DNA of 64,000 nucleotides from Salibaculum halophilum (lineage in GTDB: Bacteria > Pseudomonadota > Alphaproteobacteria > Rhodobacterales > Rhodobacteraceae), in the NCBI RefSeq assembly GCF_002094885.1, contig NZ_MSIT01000001.1:62001-126000 (forward strand). The letters are read 5' to 3'. Shown here piece after piece: positions 35,073-46,518 of the stretch. The notes under the pieces were generated by a model. The model ran no database searches and was not told the origin of the DNA. It worked only from the letters and a program-made list of their open reading frames with translations. Every line of letters starts with the position of its first letter. Position 1 is the first letter of the stretch. The position numbers were made by a program, and so were the translations under genes.

Positions 35073-37355
35073 TCACGCTGTTTTCGCGGCCGTTGTCTCG
35101 GCCCCCGTTTCGGTTTCTGTCAGTATCGGCATCTCGATGGTGGCCATGGCGCCGCGGTGCGCGGCCCCGTCGAAGGCAGGCGCATCGCTCAGGGTCAGGC
35201 TGCCGCCGTGTTCCTCGATGATCTTGCGCACGATGGGCAGGCCCAGGCCGGTACCCTTCTCGCGCGTCGTCACGTAAGGCTCGAAGAGCTTGGCACGGTT
35301 CTCGGGCAGGCCGATGCCGTTGTCGGCGATGGTGATCCGGGCGCTGGTCTCGCCCACCTCGAGCGCCACGCGCACCTGCGGCTCGAACCCGTCGGGCGCA
35401 CCTTTTTCCATCAGGCTTTCAATGGCTTCGCCGCCGTTCTTGATCAGGTTCGTGAGCGCCTGCGACAGCATCGTGCTGTCTACGCTGGCCAGCACCGGCG
35501 GGTCGGGTAGGTCGAGGGCGATGGTCACGCCCGGCTGGCCCGCCTCCTGCAGCGCGGCGGCGTCGCGCACCAGGCCGACGATGTCATACGGCGCCCGGTC
35601 GGGCTCGGGCATGCGGGCAAAGCGCGAGAACTCGTCGACGATGCGGCGCAGGTCGTTGGTCTGGCGCACGATGACCTCGGTCATCTGTTCCAGCGCCTCG
35701 ACGGACTCGGCCGGCACCTCGCGGCGGAACTTGCGCTTGATGCGTTCGGCCGACAGCTGGATCGGGGTCAGCGGGTTCTTGATCTCGTGCGCGATGCGGC
35801 GCGCCACGTCGCCCCAGGCGGCCATGCGCTGAGCGCTGACCAGATCGGTGACATCCTCGAAGGCGATCACGTAGCCCTCCAGCGCGCCGCCCTCGCCACG
35901 GCGCGGCGACATGCGCACCAGCAGGGTCTCCTGCTCGCCGCCGCGCACCAGTTCCACCTGGCCCTGCACCACCCGGCGGCCCCGCTCGGTCAGCTGCGCG
36001 AACAGCGGCGCGAATTCCGGCACGGCGGCGCTCAGCGGCGTGCGTTCGGCGCCCTTGCCGACCTCCAGCAGCCGCGTGGCCGAACGGTTCACGAAGGTCA
36101 CGCAGCCGTCCTGATCGAGCCCCACCACGCCCGAGGGCACGGAACTGAGCACGCTGTCGAAAAGGCGGCGGCGCTCTTCAATCTGGCGGGTGTTGTCCAG
36201 CAACGCCTCGCGCTGATCGGCCAGTTGCGCGGTCATCTGGTTGAAATAGCGCCCCAGCTGGGCGATTTCGTCGTCGCCGGGGTCCTCGCGCACGCGCACC
36301 GAAAGGTCGCCACCGCCAACCCGCTGCGAGGCACCCACGAGGCGACCGACGGGCCGAGACAGGCGCTCGGCGAACCACAGCCCAGCCCAGATCGCCGCCA
36401 GGATCAGGATCACCGCGAAGCCGAGGTAGATCAGGCCGAATTCGAACAGCACCCGGCCGCGCTCGTTTTCCAGTTGGCCGTAAAGCTCGACCGTCGCCTG
36501 CGTCTCGTCCAGCAATGACAGGATCTCGCCGTCCACGGGCCGCGTGACGTAGAGGTAATTGTCGGTGAAATTCTCCAGCGGGATCAGGGCGCGGAACTCG
36601 TTGTTGGCCCAGTCCTCGATGATGGCGATGCCCGCGTCGCGGGCCTCGGCCAGCTGATCCTCGGTGGGCTTTTCGAAGTAGAACTCGTAGGAGCGTTCGC
36701 CGCGCACCTCGATCTCGCCCGCCCCGTCGAGCACGAAGACCTCGGACAGGCCGCGTCCGATCTGCGGCGCGACGCGCGACAGCGCCTGGCGGATCTCGCC
36801 GCGCTCCATGAAGAAGGTCTGCATCCGCTGCGTTTCGAGAAAGTCGGCCAGCGCGCGGCCGTCGCGGGCGACCTCCTGGCGGTGTTCCTCCTCGTAGGCT
36901 TGGGCGGCTTCCAGCGAGTTGCCGACGACGTTGCGCACCCGTTCCGAGAACCAGCCCTCCAGCCCGATGTTGATCGTCAGCACCGAGAAGATGGCCACGG
37001 CCACGGTGGGGATCAGCGCCAGCAGCCCGAAGACCCCGGTCAGCCGCAGGTGCAGCCGCGACCCCGCCGACCGTGCACGCCGTGCCGCCACCATGGCCGC
37101 GATGCGCGCCAGCACCAGCGCGGTGACGACGAGGATATAGACCAGGTCCACCAGCAGGATCAGGCGCAGGACCTCGGTGCGGCCGGTCTGGTCCAGCGGG
37201 CGCAGCGCGGTGATGGTCAACAGCACCAGCACCGGCGCCAGCAGCACCAGCACCAGCGTCATGACGTTCTGCACCCGCCGCGTGCGCCGCCACCGGCTGA
37301 TCGTCGAAAGATTGATACCCAGAAGGGAGCGCCGCACGCCGGGGGCCTCGTTCAT
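35073..37355 (-). CDS. ntrY: Sensor histidine kinase NtrY
   Basis: 760 residues from ATG 37355. It has four hydrophobic segments in the N-terminal 330 residues (for example VMTLVLVLLAPVLVLL, LVDLVYILVVTALVL, FGLLALIPTVAVAIFSV and GLIYLGFAVILILAAIWAGL) that frame an extracytoplasmic sensor region. A HAMP linker (RPVGRLVGASQRVGGGDLSV) and a PAS domain (PSGVVGLDQDGCVTFVNRS) follow. The kinase core comprises [49 protein letters not shown] and KGTGLGLPIV. It signals nitrogen or redox state to NtrX, encoded just downstream. In the classic ntrBC-ntrYX cluster. Confidence 0.95.
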   Translation of the reverse strand: MNEAPGVRRSLLGINLSTISRWRRTRRVQNVMTLVLVLLAPVLVLLTITALRPLDQTGRTEVLRLILLVDLVYILVVTALVLARIAAMVAARRARSAGSRLHLRLTGVFGLLALIPTVAVAIFSVLTINIGLEGWFSERVRNVVGNSLEAAQAYEEEHRQEVARDGRALADFLETQRMQTFFMERGEIRQALSRVAPQIGRGLSEVFVLDGAGEIEVRGERSYEFYFEKPTEDQLAEARDAGIAIIEDWANNEFRALIPLENFTDNYLYVTRPVDGEILSLLDETQATVELYGQLENERGRVLFEFGLIYLGFAVILILAAIWAGLWFAERLSRPVGRLVGASQRVGGGDLSVRVREDPGDDEIAQLGRYFNQMTAQLADQREALLDNTRQIEERRRLFDSVLSSVPSGVVGLDQDGCVTFVNRSATRLLEVGKGAERTPLSAAVPEFAPLFAQLTERGRRVVQGQVELVRGGEQETLLVRMSPRRGEGGALEGYVIAFEDVTDLVSAQRMAAWGDVARRIAHEIKNPLTPIQLSAERIKRKFRREVPAESVEALEQMTEVIVRQTNDLRRIVDEFSRFARMPEPDRAPYDIVGLVRDAAALQEAGQPGVTIALDLPDPPVLASVDSTMLSQALTNLIKNGGEAIESLMEKGAPDGFEPQVRVALEVGETSARITIADNGIGLPENRAKLFEPYVTTREKGTGLGLPIVRKIIEEHGGSLTLSDAPAFDGAAHRGAMATIEMPILTETETGAETTAAKTA

Positions 37356-37443
37356 TGCCGGACCGGGACCGACCCCGGCCGCTTGGCCATCCGGGGCACG
37401 GCCCGGACCCATGCGGCAAAGTGGCCACGGTTCTGTTGCGCTT

Positions 37444-38808
37444 TTACATCAACTTCCGGCGGCGTGTCACGGGGATATCCAGGTCGGTGATCTTTTTCCG
37501 CAGCGTATTGCGGTTGATGCCCAGAAGATCGGCGCAACGCGCCTGATTGCCGCCCGTGGCATCCAGCGCGATCTCGATCAGCGGGGCCTCGACCTCGCGC
37601 AGGATGCGCTGGTAGAGACCCGGCGGGGGCAACTCGCCGCCGTGCAGGTCGAAGTAGCGGCGCAGGTGCTTGGCCACCGAGGCCGAGAGCTTGTCGCTGT
37701 CGCCGCCCTTGATAGGTTCCATCGCCGGCTGGTTGCCCAGCACGATCTCGACCTCGCTGCGAGTTATCTCGGCCTCGGGCGCGGTGGCCACCAGGCGCAG
37801 CACCACGTTTTCCAACTGGCGCACGTTGCCCGGCCAGCTGTAGGCGCGGCACAGGTCGAGGGCCGCGTCGGCCAGCTGCCGCGGCGGGGCGCCGTCGCGT
37901 TCGGCCCGGGCCAGGAAATGCTCGATCAGCAGCGGGATGTCGTCGACCCGGTCGCGCAGGGCGGGCAAGGTCATGGTGACGCCGGCCAGCCGGTAATAGA
38001 GATCCTCGCGAAAGCCGCCGTCCTCCATCTGCTCCAGCAGCCCCCCGCGCGAGGTGGCCATGATCTGCGGCGCGCCATCGCCCAGCGTGTCGAGCATCCG
38101 CACCACGCGCGCCTGGGTCTCGACGGGCAGGTCGCCGACCTCGTCGAAGACCAGGGTCCCGCCCTTGGCTCGCGCAACCAGGGCCGAGGGGCCGTCCATC
38201 CCCTCCAGGTCGTTGGTCGCGGCCACCACGAAGGGCAGCGTGCGCCGGTCGGAAAAATCGTGGATGGTGCGCGCGATCAGGCTCTTGCCGGTGCCGCTCT
38301 CGCCGGTGATCAGAACCGACAGCGGCGTGTTCATGACCCGCGCGACAAGCTGATATATCGCCTGCATGGCCGGGCTCCGTCCGATCAACGGCAGGTCGGT
38401 GTCGGCGCCGTCGTCCTGTGCCTCGCGCCGGACCGGCGCGCGCCGCTTGACCTCGAGCGCGCGGGCCGCGCGTTTCATCAGGTCGGGCAGATCGAAGGGC
38501 TTGGGCAGGTAGTCGTAGGCCTCGGCCTCGGCGGCCTGGATCGCCGTGTTGATGGTGTTCTGCGCCGAGATCACGATGACCGGCAGGCCCGGACGCGCCT
38601 CACCGATCCTGGGCAGTTGTTCCAGCCCGTTGCCGTCGGGCATGATCACGTCCGAAATCACCAGATCGCCCTTGCCCTCGTCCACCCAGCGCATCAGCGT
38701 CACCAGCGAGGATGTCGCGTGCACCTTGCAGCCCGCCCGCGTCAGGGCCTGGGTCAGAACGGTTCGGATCGTGCGGTCGTCGTCGGCGACAAGTACGGTT
38801 CCGTCCAT
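37444..38808 (-). CDS. ntrC: Nitrogen regulator NtrC, Rhodobacter type lacking GAFTGA
   Basis: 454 residues. Receiver domain starts [19 protein letters not shown] with Asp53 ([11 protein letters not shown]) and Lys in LPKPFDLP. The AAA+ domain has Walker [11 protein letters not shown] near 167-176 and Walker [14 protein letters not shown] near 216-228. Where sigma-54 activators carry GAFTGA there is only [21 protein letters not shown], a deletion. The C-terminus has [13 protein letters not shown] and a Fis HTH ([21 protein letters not shown]). R. capsulatus NtrC, which has the same loss, works with sigma-70 RNA polymerase; the same is inferred here. TGATG overlap with ntrB (38806-38810). Confidence 0.95.
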   Translation of the reverse strand: MDGTVLVADDDRTIRTVLTQALTRAGCKVHATSSLVTLMRWVDEGKGDLVISDVIMPDGNGLEQLPRIGEARPGLPVIVISAQNTINTAIQAAEAEAYDYLPKPFDLPDLMKRAARALEVKRRAPVRREAQDDGADTDLPLIGRSPAMQAIYQLVARVMNTPLSVLITGESGTGKSLIARTIHDFSDRRTLPFVVAATNDLEGMDGPSALVARAKGGTLVFDEVGDLPVETQARVVRMLDTLGDGAPQIMATSRGGLLEQMEDGGFREDLYYRLAGVTMTLPALRDRVDDIPLLIEHFLARAERDGAPPRQLADAALDLCRAYSWPGNVRQLENVVLRLVATAPEAEITRSEVEIVLGNQPAMEPIKGGDSDKLSASVAKHLRRYFDLHGGELPPPGLYQRILREVEAPLIEIALDATGGNQARCADLLGINRNTLRKKITDLDIPVTRRRKLM

Positions 38809-39889
38809 CAGTCTGTGTCCTCTTCACTGGCGGCGATGTCGCGGGGCACGGTGGGCAGGGCCACGCGAAAGACGGTGCGGCCCGGCACGCTGTCCACCGA
38901 GATCCAGCCACCCATGTCCGCGATCAGCTTGCTGACTAGCGCCAGGCCCAGCCCGGTTCCGTTCTCACGGCCCGACACGAAGGGCTCGAATACCTCGGCG
39001 GCGATGTCGGGCGGCAGGCCGGGGCCGTCGTCGATGATTTCCACCTGCAGCGGCAGCCGGCCCTGGCTGCCGTCGCGGCGGCGCAGGCGCAGCGCCGGAT
39101 CGTAGAAGGTGCGCAGCGTGATCGCGCCGCCCGGCCCGCCCGCCTGCGCAGCGTTCTTGAGCAGGTTCAGGAACACCTGCTGCAACTGGTCGGGGTCGGC
39201 GTGGGTGTTCGGCAGCGAGGGATCGTAGTCCTCGATCATCAGCATGTGCGCGCCAAAACCCACCGAGGCGGACTGGCGCGCCCGGTCCAGCACGTCGTGG
39301 ATGTTGACGGGCCGCAGCCGGGGTGCCTGAACATTGCCGAACTGTTCGACTTGGTCGAGCAGCTTGACGATGCGCCGGGTCTCCTCGACGATCAGATGTG
39401 TCAGTTCCAGGTCTTCGCCCGACAGCCCCATCGACAGCAACTGCGCCGAGCCCGCGATACCAGCCAGCGGGTTCTTGATCTCGTGGGCCAGCATCTCGGC
39501 CATGCCGATGGCCGAGCGCGCGGCCCGATAGCTCTGGGCGTTCTGCGCGATGCGGGTGGAAATCTCGCGCGGGGAGATCAGCATCAGCATCTGGTCGTCG
39601 GTCCCCGACAGCGGGGCAAACTGCACGTTGCACTGCAAGGGCGGGCGTTCGCCGCTGCCCACGTCCACGTCGTTGACGAAAAGCGGCGTCTGGGTGTCGC
39701 GGGCGCGGGCGTAGGCCTCTTCCAGCGGCGCGTCGATCATCACCTTGTCCCAGACCAGCGCCCCGGACAGAGCCTTGGTCGAGAGGTTGAGGAAATTCTC
39801 GGCCGCAAGGTTGCTGTCGGCGATGGTCTCGTCGGCCTGCAGCAGCAGCGCGGGCACCGGCAGGGAATTCCACAGCTCCGCGTCGATGA

Positions 39890-39893
<4 letters not shown>
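38808..39893 (-). CDS. ntrB: Nitrogen regulation histidine kinase NtrB
   Basis: 361 residues, no membrane helix. A PAS-like N-terminus ([21 protein letters not shown]) precedes the phosphoacceptor His137 in [20 protein letters not shown]. The ATPase core has LLKNAAQAG (N box), DDGPGLP (G1), [18 protein letters not shown] (F/G2). It phosphorylates and, with GlnB/PII, dephosphorylates NtrC. Its ATG overlaps the dusB stop (ATGA at 39890-39893), preserving the classic nifR3-ntrB-ntrC operon of Rhodobacter. Confidence 0.95.
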
Positions 39894-40855
<962 letters not shown>

Positions 40856-41032
40856 GCCTTGCAGATAGCAGAGGCCCCACGAGCCGACAATTGAATTGCG
40901 GTCAAAAAATGTGCGGCGCCCGTGAAATGATTAAAAGTTGTGCAGCTCTTCCCCGAGCGTTGCGCAAACGGCCTCTTTCCCGGCCCCGAGCCAGCCGCTA
41001 AGCAGCGCGTTAGACGCAAGCGAGAGGCTGCG

Positions 41033-42163
41033 ATGCAGACCACGGCCATTATCGTCGCCGCCGGGCGCGGGCAGCGAGCGGGCGGCGAGACGCCCAAGCA
41101 ATGGCGCCGGATCGCGGGACGCACGGTTGTCGAACATGCGCTGGAAATTTTCCGCGCCCATCCGCGCGTCGACGACATCGTTCTCGTGATCGCGCCCGCG
41201 GATCAGGACATCGCGGCGCGCCTCGGCCTCTCGGACCGCGTGACGCTCGTTCCCGGCGGGGCGACCCGCGCACTGTCGGTGCTGGCGGGGCTGGACAGGG
41301 CGCGGGGCGCCGCGGTGTTGATCCACGACGCCGCACGCTGCTGCACACCGCCCGCCGTGATCGACCGGGTGCTCGACGCGCTCGCGACGGCCCCCGGCGC
41401 GGCCCCGGCCCTGCCGGTGACGGATGCGCTCTGGACCGGGGCCGGGGGCCGGGTCACCGGCATCGCCGAGCGGGACGGCCTGTTCCGAGCGCAGACCCCG
41501 CAGGCGTTCCACCGCGAGGCGATCCGCGCCGCGCAAGCCCGCGCCGACGGCACCGCGGCCGACGACGTGGCCATTGCCCGCGCCGCCGGGCTTGACGTGC
41601 AGATCGTCGCGGGCGACGAGGACAACATCAAGATCACGCATCCCGGCGATTTCGCCCGGGCCGCGCGCATCATGGGGGCGCAGATGGACATTCGCACCGG
41701 CAACGGGTTTGACGTGCACCGTTTCGGGCCGGGCGATCACGTCATGCTCTGCGGCGTGGCGGTGCCCTTCGACCAGGGCCTTCAGGGCCATTCGGATGCC
41801 GACGTCGGCATGCACGCGGTGACCGATGCGATCTACGGCGCGCTGGCCGAGGGCGATATCGGCACGCATTTCCCGCCCAGCGAGGCGCAGTGGCAGAACG
41901 CGGCGAGCGCGACCTTCCTGGCCCACGCCTGCGCGCTGGCCCGATCGCGCGGCTACGCGATCACGCATCTGGACTGCACCCTGATCTGCGAGGCGCCCAA
42001 GATCGGCCCCCACGCCCCCGCGATGCGCGCCGAAATGGCCCGGATCACCGGGCTGGAGGACAGCCGCGTCAGCGTCAAGGCGACCACCTCGGAACGGCTG
42101 GGCTTCACCGGGCGCGGCGAAGGCATCGCCGCCATGGCCACCGCGACGCTGGTGCAATCATGA
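41033..42163 (+). CDS. ispDF: Bifunctional IspD/IspF enzyme of the MEP isoprenoid pathway
   Basis: 376 residues. Residues 1-220 are IspD (MEP cytidylyltransferase): [35 protein letters not shown] and [14 protein letters not shown]. After about residue 222 the IspF (MECDP synthase) part begins [13 protein letters not shown], with the metal-ligand pattern [20 protein letters not shown] and [10 protein letters not shown]. The fusion gives steps 2 and 4 of the path in one chain and is normal in alphaproteobacteria. GAGAGGCTGCG supports ATG 41033. pgpA overlaps its stop by ATGA. Confidence 0.96.
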   Translation: MQTTAIIVAAGRGQRAGGETPKQWRRIAGRTVVEHALEIFRAHPRVDDIVLVIAPADQDIAARLGLSDRVTLVPGGATRALSVLAGLDRARGAAVLIHDAARCCTPPAVIDRVLDALATAPGAAPALPVTDALWTGAGGRVTGIAERDGLFRAQTPQAFHREAIRAAQARADGTAADDVAIARAAGLDVQIVAGDEDNIKITHPGDFARAARIMGAQMDIRTGNGFDVHRFGPGDHVMLCGVAVPFDQGLQGHSDADVGMHAVTDAIYGALAEGDIGTHFPPSEAQWQNAASATFLAHACALARSRGYAITHLDCTLICEAPKIGPHAPAMRAEMARITGLEDSRVSVKATTSERLGFTGRGEGIAAMATATLVQS

Positions 42164-42660
42164 CCCGCGCGGCGCATCTTATCGCCACGGTCCTCTACGT
42201 GGGCCACCTGCGCCCGGCGCCGGGCACCTGGGGGTCGCTGGTCGCGCTGCCGCTGGCCTGGGGGCTCTGGCAACTGGGGGGCATGTGGCTGTTTCTGCTG
42301 ATGATTCCGGCGGCCTTTGCCGCCGGGCTCTGGGCCACGCGGGTCTACACGGCGCGGGGCCCGGATCACGACCCCTCGGAGGTGGTCATCGACGAGGTCG
42401 TGGGCCAGTGGATCGCCCTCGCCCCGGTGATGGTGGGCGCGGCAGCCGCCGGCCAGCCGGTGCTGGCGCTTTACCCCGGCTGGATCGCGGCGTTCGCGCT
42501 GTTCCGGCTGTTCGACGTCTGGAAACCGCTCATGGCCGGGCGGGCCGACCGGCGCGGTGACGCCATGGGCGTGATGCTCGACGATGTCTGGGCCGGGCTG
42601 TTTGCCGCCGTCATCACGCTGGGGCTGGCGGGGCTGTCGCATGTGGTGATCGCGCCATGA
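42160..42660 (+). CDS. pgpA: Phosphatidylglycerophosphatase A
   Basis: 166 residues, inner-membrane protein. Conserved [20 protein letters not shown] near residue 16, then the acidic metal-binding segment [19 protein letters not shown] (about residues 68-86) and [24 protein letters not shown] near the C-terminus is a second acidic patch. It removes phosphate from phosphatidylglycerophosphate to give phosphatidylglycerol. Both ends overlap neighbours (ATGA at 42160-42163 and 42657-42660), so ispDF-pgpA-pncC is one translationally coupled unit. Confidence 0.93.
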   Translation: MTRAAHLIATVLYVGHLRPAPGTWGSLVALPLAWGLWQLGGMWLFLLMIPAAFAAGLWATRVYTARGPDHDPSEVVIDEVVGQWIALAPVMVGAAAAGQPVLALYPGWIAAFALFRLFDVWKPLMAGRADRRGDAMGVMLDDVWAGLFAAVITLGLAGLSHVVIAP

Positions 42661-43124
42661 GCGCCGCCGCCCTGATCGAGACGGCCCGTGCCAACGGCCA
42701 CATGATCGCCTGCGCCGAAAGCTGCACCGGCGGGCTGCTGGGCGCCGAAATCACGGCCGTAAAAGGGGCCTCGGACGTCTTCGAGCGGGGCTTTGTCACC
42801 TATTCCAACACCGCCAAGGCCGAGATGCTGGGCGTCGATCCGGCCACCATCGCCGCCCATGGCGCGGTGTCCGAGGCCGTCGCGGCGGAAATGGCCGCGG
42901 GGGCGCTGGCCCGGTCGGCGGCCACCCTAGCGGTGTCGATCACCGGCGTCGCCGGCCCCGGCGGGTCGGACCACAAGCCCGAGGGACGGGTCTGTTTCGG
43001 GCTGGCCAGGGCGGCGGGCACCCGGGCGGAAACGGTGGAGTTCGGCGCGCGCGGGCGCGAGAGGGTGCGCGCGGCGTCCGTGGACCACGCGCTGGCCCTG
43101 CTGGCGGGGGCCGCTCAGCCGTAG
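42657..43124 (+). CDS. pncC: CinA C-terminal family protein, nicotinamide-nucleotide amidase
   Basis: 155 residues, only the CinA C-terminal (PncC) domain. Typical motifs are [24 protein letters not shown] split across residues 17-40, [31 protein letters not shown] and [10 protein letters not shown]. It hydrolyses NMN to nicotinic acid mononucleotide in NAD recycling. The gene ends 10 bp inside the 3' end of the convergent Coq10-like gene. Confidence 0.92.
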   Translation: MSAAALIETARANGHMIACAESCTGGLLGAEITAVKGASDVFERGFVTYSNTAKAEMLGVDPATIAAHGAVSEAVAAEMAAGALARSAATLAVSITGVAGPGGSDHKPEGRVCFGLARAAGTRAETVEFGARGRERVRAASVDHALALLAGAAQP

Positions 43125-43558
43125 AGGTCCTTCGCGCGGGCCTCGAAGGCGCGCACGATCCGCTGCATCGCCTCGTTGAAGAACATTCCCGCCGCGCCGC
43201 GCAACATCCTGTTACGAAACTCGAAATCCACCCGGAACGAGACTTCGCAGCCGCCCTCGGCCTCGCGGAACGCCCAGGTGCTTTCGAGATACCTGAAGGG
43301 GCCGTCGATGTAGTCGGTGTCGATCTGCCGCGCCTCGGGCCAGAGCGTCACGCGGCTGCCGAAGCGTTCGCGGAAGACCTTGAAGGAAACCACGAGGTCG
43401 GCCAGCATCACCCTGTGATCGCCGTGATCGTCCACCCGGCGCACCCGCGCGGCCGCCGTCCAGGGCAGGAACTCGGGGTAGCGGTCGACGTCGGCGACAA
43501 GGTCGTACATCTGCTGCGCGCTGTAGGGCAAATGCCGGGTCTCGGAATGGGCGGGCAT
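43115..43558 (-). CDS. Coq10/RatA-type START-domain protein
   Basis: 147 residues from ATG 43558. It has the SRPBCC fold of the RatA/Coq10 family: an opening [30 protein letters not shown] near residue 27, then [20 protein letters not shown] and W-x-F(R) strands, and a C-terminal long helix ending in ARAKDLYG. Members bind ubiquinone or similar lipids and support respiration; RatA of E. coli has also been linked to ribosome association. Placement after lipA-like genes is not seen here; neighbours give no strong hint. Convergent with pncC. Confidence 0.88.
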   Translation of the reverse strand: MPAHSETRHLPYSAQQMYDLVADVDRYPEFLPWTAAARVRRVDDHGDHRVMLADLVVSFKVFRERFGSRVTLWPEARQIDTDYIDGPFRYLESTWAFREAEGGCEVSFRVDFEFRNRMLRGAAGMFFNEAMQRIVRAFEARAKDLYG

Positions 43559-43645
43559 CCGCTGTCCTTTGTCTGCGTGACTCTCGCGCGAGATGTCGTA
43601 GAGTGCGGCGCGGAAATCAAGCACGACCGGGGACTTTGGGGCCAG

Positions 43646-44182
43646 ATGACGCAACAGGACTATGCCATCGACGAAATGATCTCGGCCAAGACCATCGCCG
43701 CGCGCATCGAGGAGCTGGCGCGCGAGATCCGCGCCGAATTCGACGGCAGCGACAAGCTGGTCGTGGTCGGGTTGCTGCGCGGCTCTTTCGTTTTCATCGC
43801 CGATCTGGTGCGCGAGCTGGACATGAACGTCGAGGTCGATTTCCTCGAGGCCTCGTCCTACGGCAATTCCATGGAAAGCAGCCGCGAGGTGCGTATCCTC
43901 AAGGACCTGCGCGGCGGTATCGCGGGCTGCGACGTGCTGGTGGTCGAGGATATCGTCGACACCGGCTATACCATGAAACACGTGCTGGGCTTGCTGGGCG
44001 CGCGGGGTCCGCGCAAGCTGCGCTCGATCGCGCTGCTCGACAAGCCGACCCGCCGCGAGGTCGAGGTCAAGGCCGACTGGACCGGCTTCGAGATCCCCGA
44101 CGAGTTTGTCGTCGGCTACGGCATCGACTACGCGCAGCGCAACCGCAACCTGCCCCATATCGGCAAGGTGCGCATGCTTTAG
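43646..44182 (+). CDS. hpt: Hypoxanthine phosphoribosyltransferase
   Basis: 178 residues from ATG 43646. Type I phosphoribosyltransferase fold: [20 protein letters not shown] near residue 33, the flexible loop [16 protein letters not shown], the PRPP-binding motif [14 protein letters not shown] near residue 100, and DKPTRR followed by [20 protein letters not shown]. It salvages hypoxanthine and guanine to IMP and GMP. Divergent from the Coq10-like gene, and ending 8 bp before the convergent LysR gene. Confidence 0.95.
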   Translation: MTQQDYAIDEMISAKTIAARIEELAREIRAEFDGSDKLVVVGLLRGSFVFIADLVRELDMNVEVDFLEASSYGNSMESSREVRILKDLRGGIAGCDVLVVEDIVDTGYTMKHVLGLLGARGPRKLRSIALLDKPTRREVEVKADWTGFEIPDEFVVGYGIDYAQRNRNLPHIGKVRML

Positions 44183-44190
44183 GCCAGGCG

Positions 44191-45057
44191 TCAGGGCGGT
44201 GCGCCCCGGGCAATCCGGGCGGCCCGGTCTTGCAAGCCGGCCCGGATACGCGCACGAAACGCCCGCAGCCGCGACGAGCCGCCGATATCGGCGTGGCTGG
44301 CGACCCAGATGGGGATCTCCAGGCGCATCTCGGGCCGGCCCAGCGGCACCAGCCGCGGGTCCTGCGCGGCCAGCACGTCGGGTAGGATCGCGTTTCCGAG
44401 GCCCTCGGCCACCATTTCGCGCAGGACGGCGAAACTGTCGGCCGCCGCGCACAGGGGGCCGGGTCCTTCGCGGTCCATAACCTCGGCCATGCGCGAGCGG
44501 TTCAGCGGCCCGCTCAGGCCCAGCCAGCCCGCGGTCGGCGCCATTGCCGGCCCGTAGGCCGCCAGCCCCAGGACCCCTGCCTGTTCCCCGATCAGCCCCT
44601 CGGGCAGGCGCACGGCGGGGCGCACTGTGATATCGGCCTCCATCCGCGACAGGTCGAGCCGGGTATTGGTGCAGGACAGCTCGACCGTCAGCCCGTCCCC
44701 CTCGGCGGTCAGGTCCCGAACGAGACCGGGCAGGACCGTCTGGCAGAAGGTATCCGTCGAGGTCACGCAGAGCCGCCCGGTCAGCCGCATCTCGACCCCC
44801 TGCGCCACCCGCTCGACCGCCGCGATGGCGGCGGCGGCCTCGCGCGCGGCCTCGATGACGCGGCGGTGATCGGGCGGGATCACGTAACCGCCGGCGGTGC
44901 GCTCGAACACTTGCAGGCCGACCCGCGTCTCGAAGGCGGCGACCCGCCGCAGCACCGTGGCGTGATTGACCCGAAGCCGCCGCGCCGCTGCACTGACCGA
45001 GCCCTCTTCGGCCACGGCGAGGACGAAACGCAGGTCATCCCAGTTCTGGCTGTGCAT
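44191..45057 (-). CDS. LysR-family transcriptional regulator
   Basis: 288 residues. N-terminal winged HTH: WDDLRFVLAVAEEGSVSAAA, RRLRVNHATVLRRVAAFE. An Ala-rich linker helix follows, then a periplasmic-binding-like effector domain from about residue 90 (TGRLCVTSTDTFCQTVLPGL). The inducer is unknown. The gene is divergent from two c-type cytochrome genes and may control them, as LysR proteins often regulate the opposite divergent unit. This is inference. Confidence 0.9.
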   Translation of the reverse strand: MHSQNWDDLRFVLAVAEEGSVSAAARRLRVNHATVLRRVAAFETRVGLQVFERTAGGYVIPPDHRRVIEAAREAAAAIAAVERVAQGVEMRLTGRLCVTSTDTFCQTVLPGLVRDLTAEGDGLTVELSCTNTRLDLSRMEADITVRPAVRLPEGLIGEQAGVLGLAAYGPAMAPTAGWLGLSGPLNRSRMAEVMDREGPGPLCAAADSFAVLREMVAEGLGNAILPDVLAAQDPRLVPLGRPEMRLEIPIWVASHADIGGSSRLRAFRARIRAGLQDRAARIARGAPP

Positions 45058-45153
45058 GGAATCGGACCCCTTGCGCGAAATTTGGGAGTGGCTTGGAGTT
45101 TACTCACAGGTATCGTCGAAGTCATCGAAACTGATTGAATCAGGAGTCTTGCC

Positions 45154-45627
45154 GTGAAACCCCTTGCGACTGCCCTTACCGTTCTGAGCCTCACCGGCCT
45201 TGGCACGACCGCCTTGGCCGACTCCCACGTCGACCCGGCCATCGCCGGCGCCATGAAGGCTCGCCAGGCCCATATGCAGCTTTACGCCCACAACATCGGC
45301 GTGCTCGGCGGGATGGCCCGCGAGCGGATTCCCTATGACGCCGAGGAGGCCAGCGCCGCGGCCTCGAACATCGCCGCGCTGTCGAAGCTGGACCAGTCCA
45401 CCTACTGGCCCGAAGGGTCGGACAACTCCGTCGAAGGGTCCAAGGCGCTGCCGGCCATTTGGGAGAACCTCGACGACGTAATGTCCAAATCCGAGGATCT
45501 GGTCATGGCCGCCGGTGCGATGGAAGACGCCGCCGGCCAGGGCCTCGGCGCGCTCAAGGGCGCGATGGGCGGGCTTGGCGGGGCCTGCGGCGCCTGCCAC
45601 GAGGACTACCGCGAAAGCGACGACTGA
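45154..45627 (+). CDS. Cytochrome c, class II (c'/c556-like)
   Basis: 157 residues starting at GTG 45154 behind CAGGAG. Signal peptide: MKPLATALTVLSLTGLGTTA-LADS. The mature chain is an Ala-rich four-helix-bundle type with Met in RQAHMQLYAH as probable axial ligand and the heme motif CGACH near the C-terminus (GGACGACHEDYR). C-terminal single-heme placement with an N-terminal Met fits class II c-type cytochromes such as c556. Periplasmic electron carrier. The diheme cytochrome gene begins 3 bp after its stop. Confidence 0.85.
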   Translation: MKPLATALTVLSLTGLGTTALADSHVDPAIAGAMKARQAHMQLYAHNIGVLGGMARERIPYDAEEASAAASNIAALSKLDQSTYWPEGSDNSVEGSKALPAIWENLDDVMSKSEDLVMAAGAMEDAAGQGLGALKGAMGGLGGACGACHEDYRESDD

Positions 45628-45630
45628 TCC

Positions 45631-46518
45631 GTGGTCGCGCCGGTGCTGAGATGGGCGGCGGCGCTGGCCGTCGCCGGGGGCGCGGTTGGCTGGTGGCTGA
45701 CCGCGCCCGATCCGTTGCCGACTGATCACCTGGCGGGGCTGGACGGTGATGCGGCGGCGGGCGAGCAGGTCTTCATCGCCGCCGGCTGCGCGTCCTGCCA
45801 CACCGCGCCCGGGGTTGAGGAGGCCGACGGCCCGCCCGTCCTGGCCGGGGGCCAGCGGTTCGAGACCGACTTCGGCACCTTCGTGGCCCCCAATATCTCG
45901 ACCGATCCCGCGCATGGCATCGGGGGCTGGTCCGACCTGGAGCTGGCGAACGCGATCCAGCGCGGGATCTCGCCCGAGGGCGCGCACTACTACCCCGCCT
46001 TTCCCTATACCGCCTACGCCAGGGCCGAGCGCGAGGACATCGCCGACCTGATCGCCTACATGCGCACCCTTCCCGCCGACGCCACGCCCAGCCAGCCGCA
46101 CGAGATCGGCTTTCCCTTCAACATCCGCCGCAGCCTGGGCGGCTGGAAGCGGCTGTACGCGCGGGACGACTGGGTGGTGACGGGCGAGCTGGACAGCGAG
46201 GTGGCGCGCGGCCGCTATCTGGTCGAGGCGCTGGGCCATTGCGGCGAATGCCACACGCCGCGCAACGCCCTTGGCGGGTTGGACCGGGACAACTGGCTGT
46301 CGGGGGCCGACAACCCCGAGGGCGACGGCCGTATCCCCGATATCACGCCCGCGGGGCTGGGCTGGTCGGCGGCCGATATCGCGGCCTACCTCGAAAGCGG
46401 CTTCACACCCGAGTTCGACACGGCCGGCGGCAGCATGGTCTCGGTCATCGAGAACACCAGCCGGTTGCCCGAGGACGACCGCGCGGCGATCGCCGCCTAC
46501 CTGGTGGCCCTACCCTAG
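45631..46518 (+). CDS. Membrane-anchored diheme cytochrome c
   Basis: 295 residues starting at GTG 45631. N-terminal signal/anchor ([17 protein letters not shown]). Two CXXCH hemes: CASCH near residue 54 and CGECH near residue 208, each followed by class I cytochrome features ([37 protein letters not shown]). It resembles the cytochrome subunits of membrane-bound alcohol, aldehyde or gluconate dehydrogenases but shows only two heme sites and has no dehydrogenase gene beside it. Likely partner is the small cytochrome just upstream. Its TAG stop shares CTAG with the lipA stop. Confidence 0.85.
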   Translation: MVAPVLRWAAALAVAGGAVGWWLTAPDPLPTDHLAGLDGDAAAGEQVFIAAGCASCHTAPGVEEADGPPVLAGGQRFETDFGTFVAPNISTDPAHGIGGWSDLELANAIQRGISPEGAHYYPAFPYTAYARAEREDIADLIAYMRTLPADATPSQPHEIGFPFNIRRSLGGWKRLYARDDWVVTGELDSEVARGRYLVEALGHCGECHTPRNALGGLDRDNWLSGADNPEGDGRIPDITPAGLGWSAADIAAYLESGFTPEFDTAGGSMVSVIENTSRLPEDDRAAIAAYLVALP

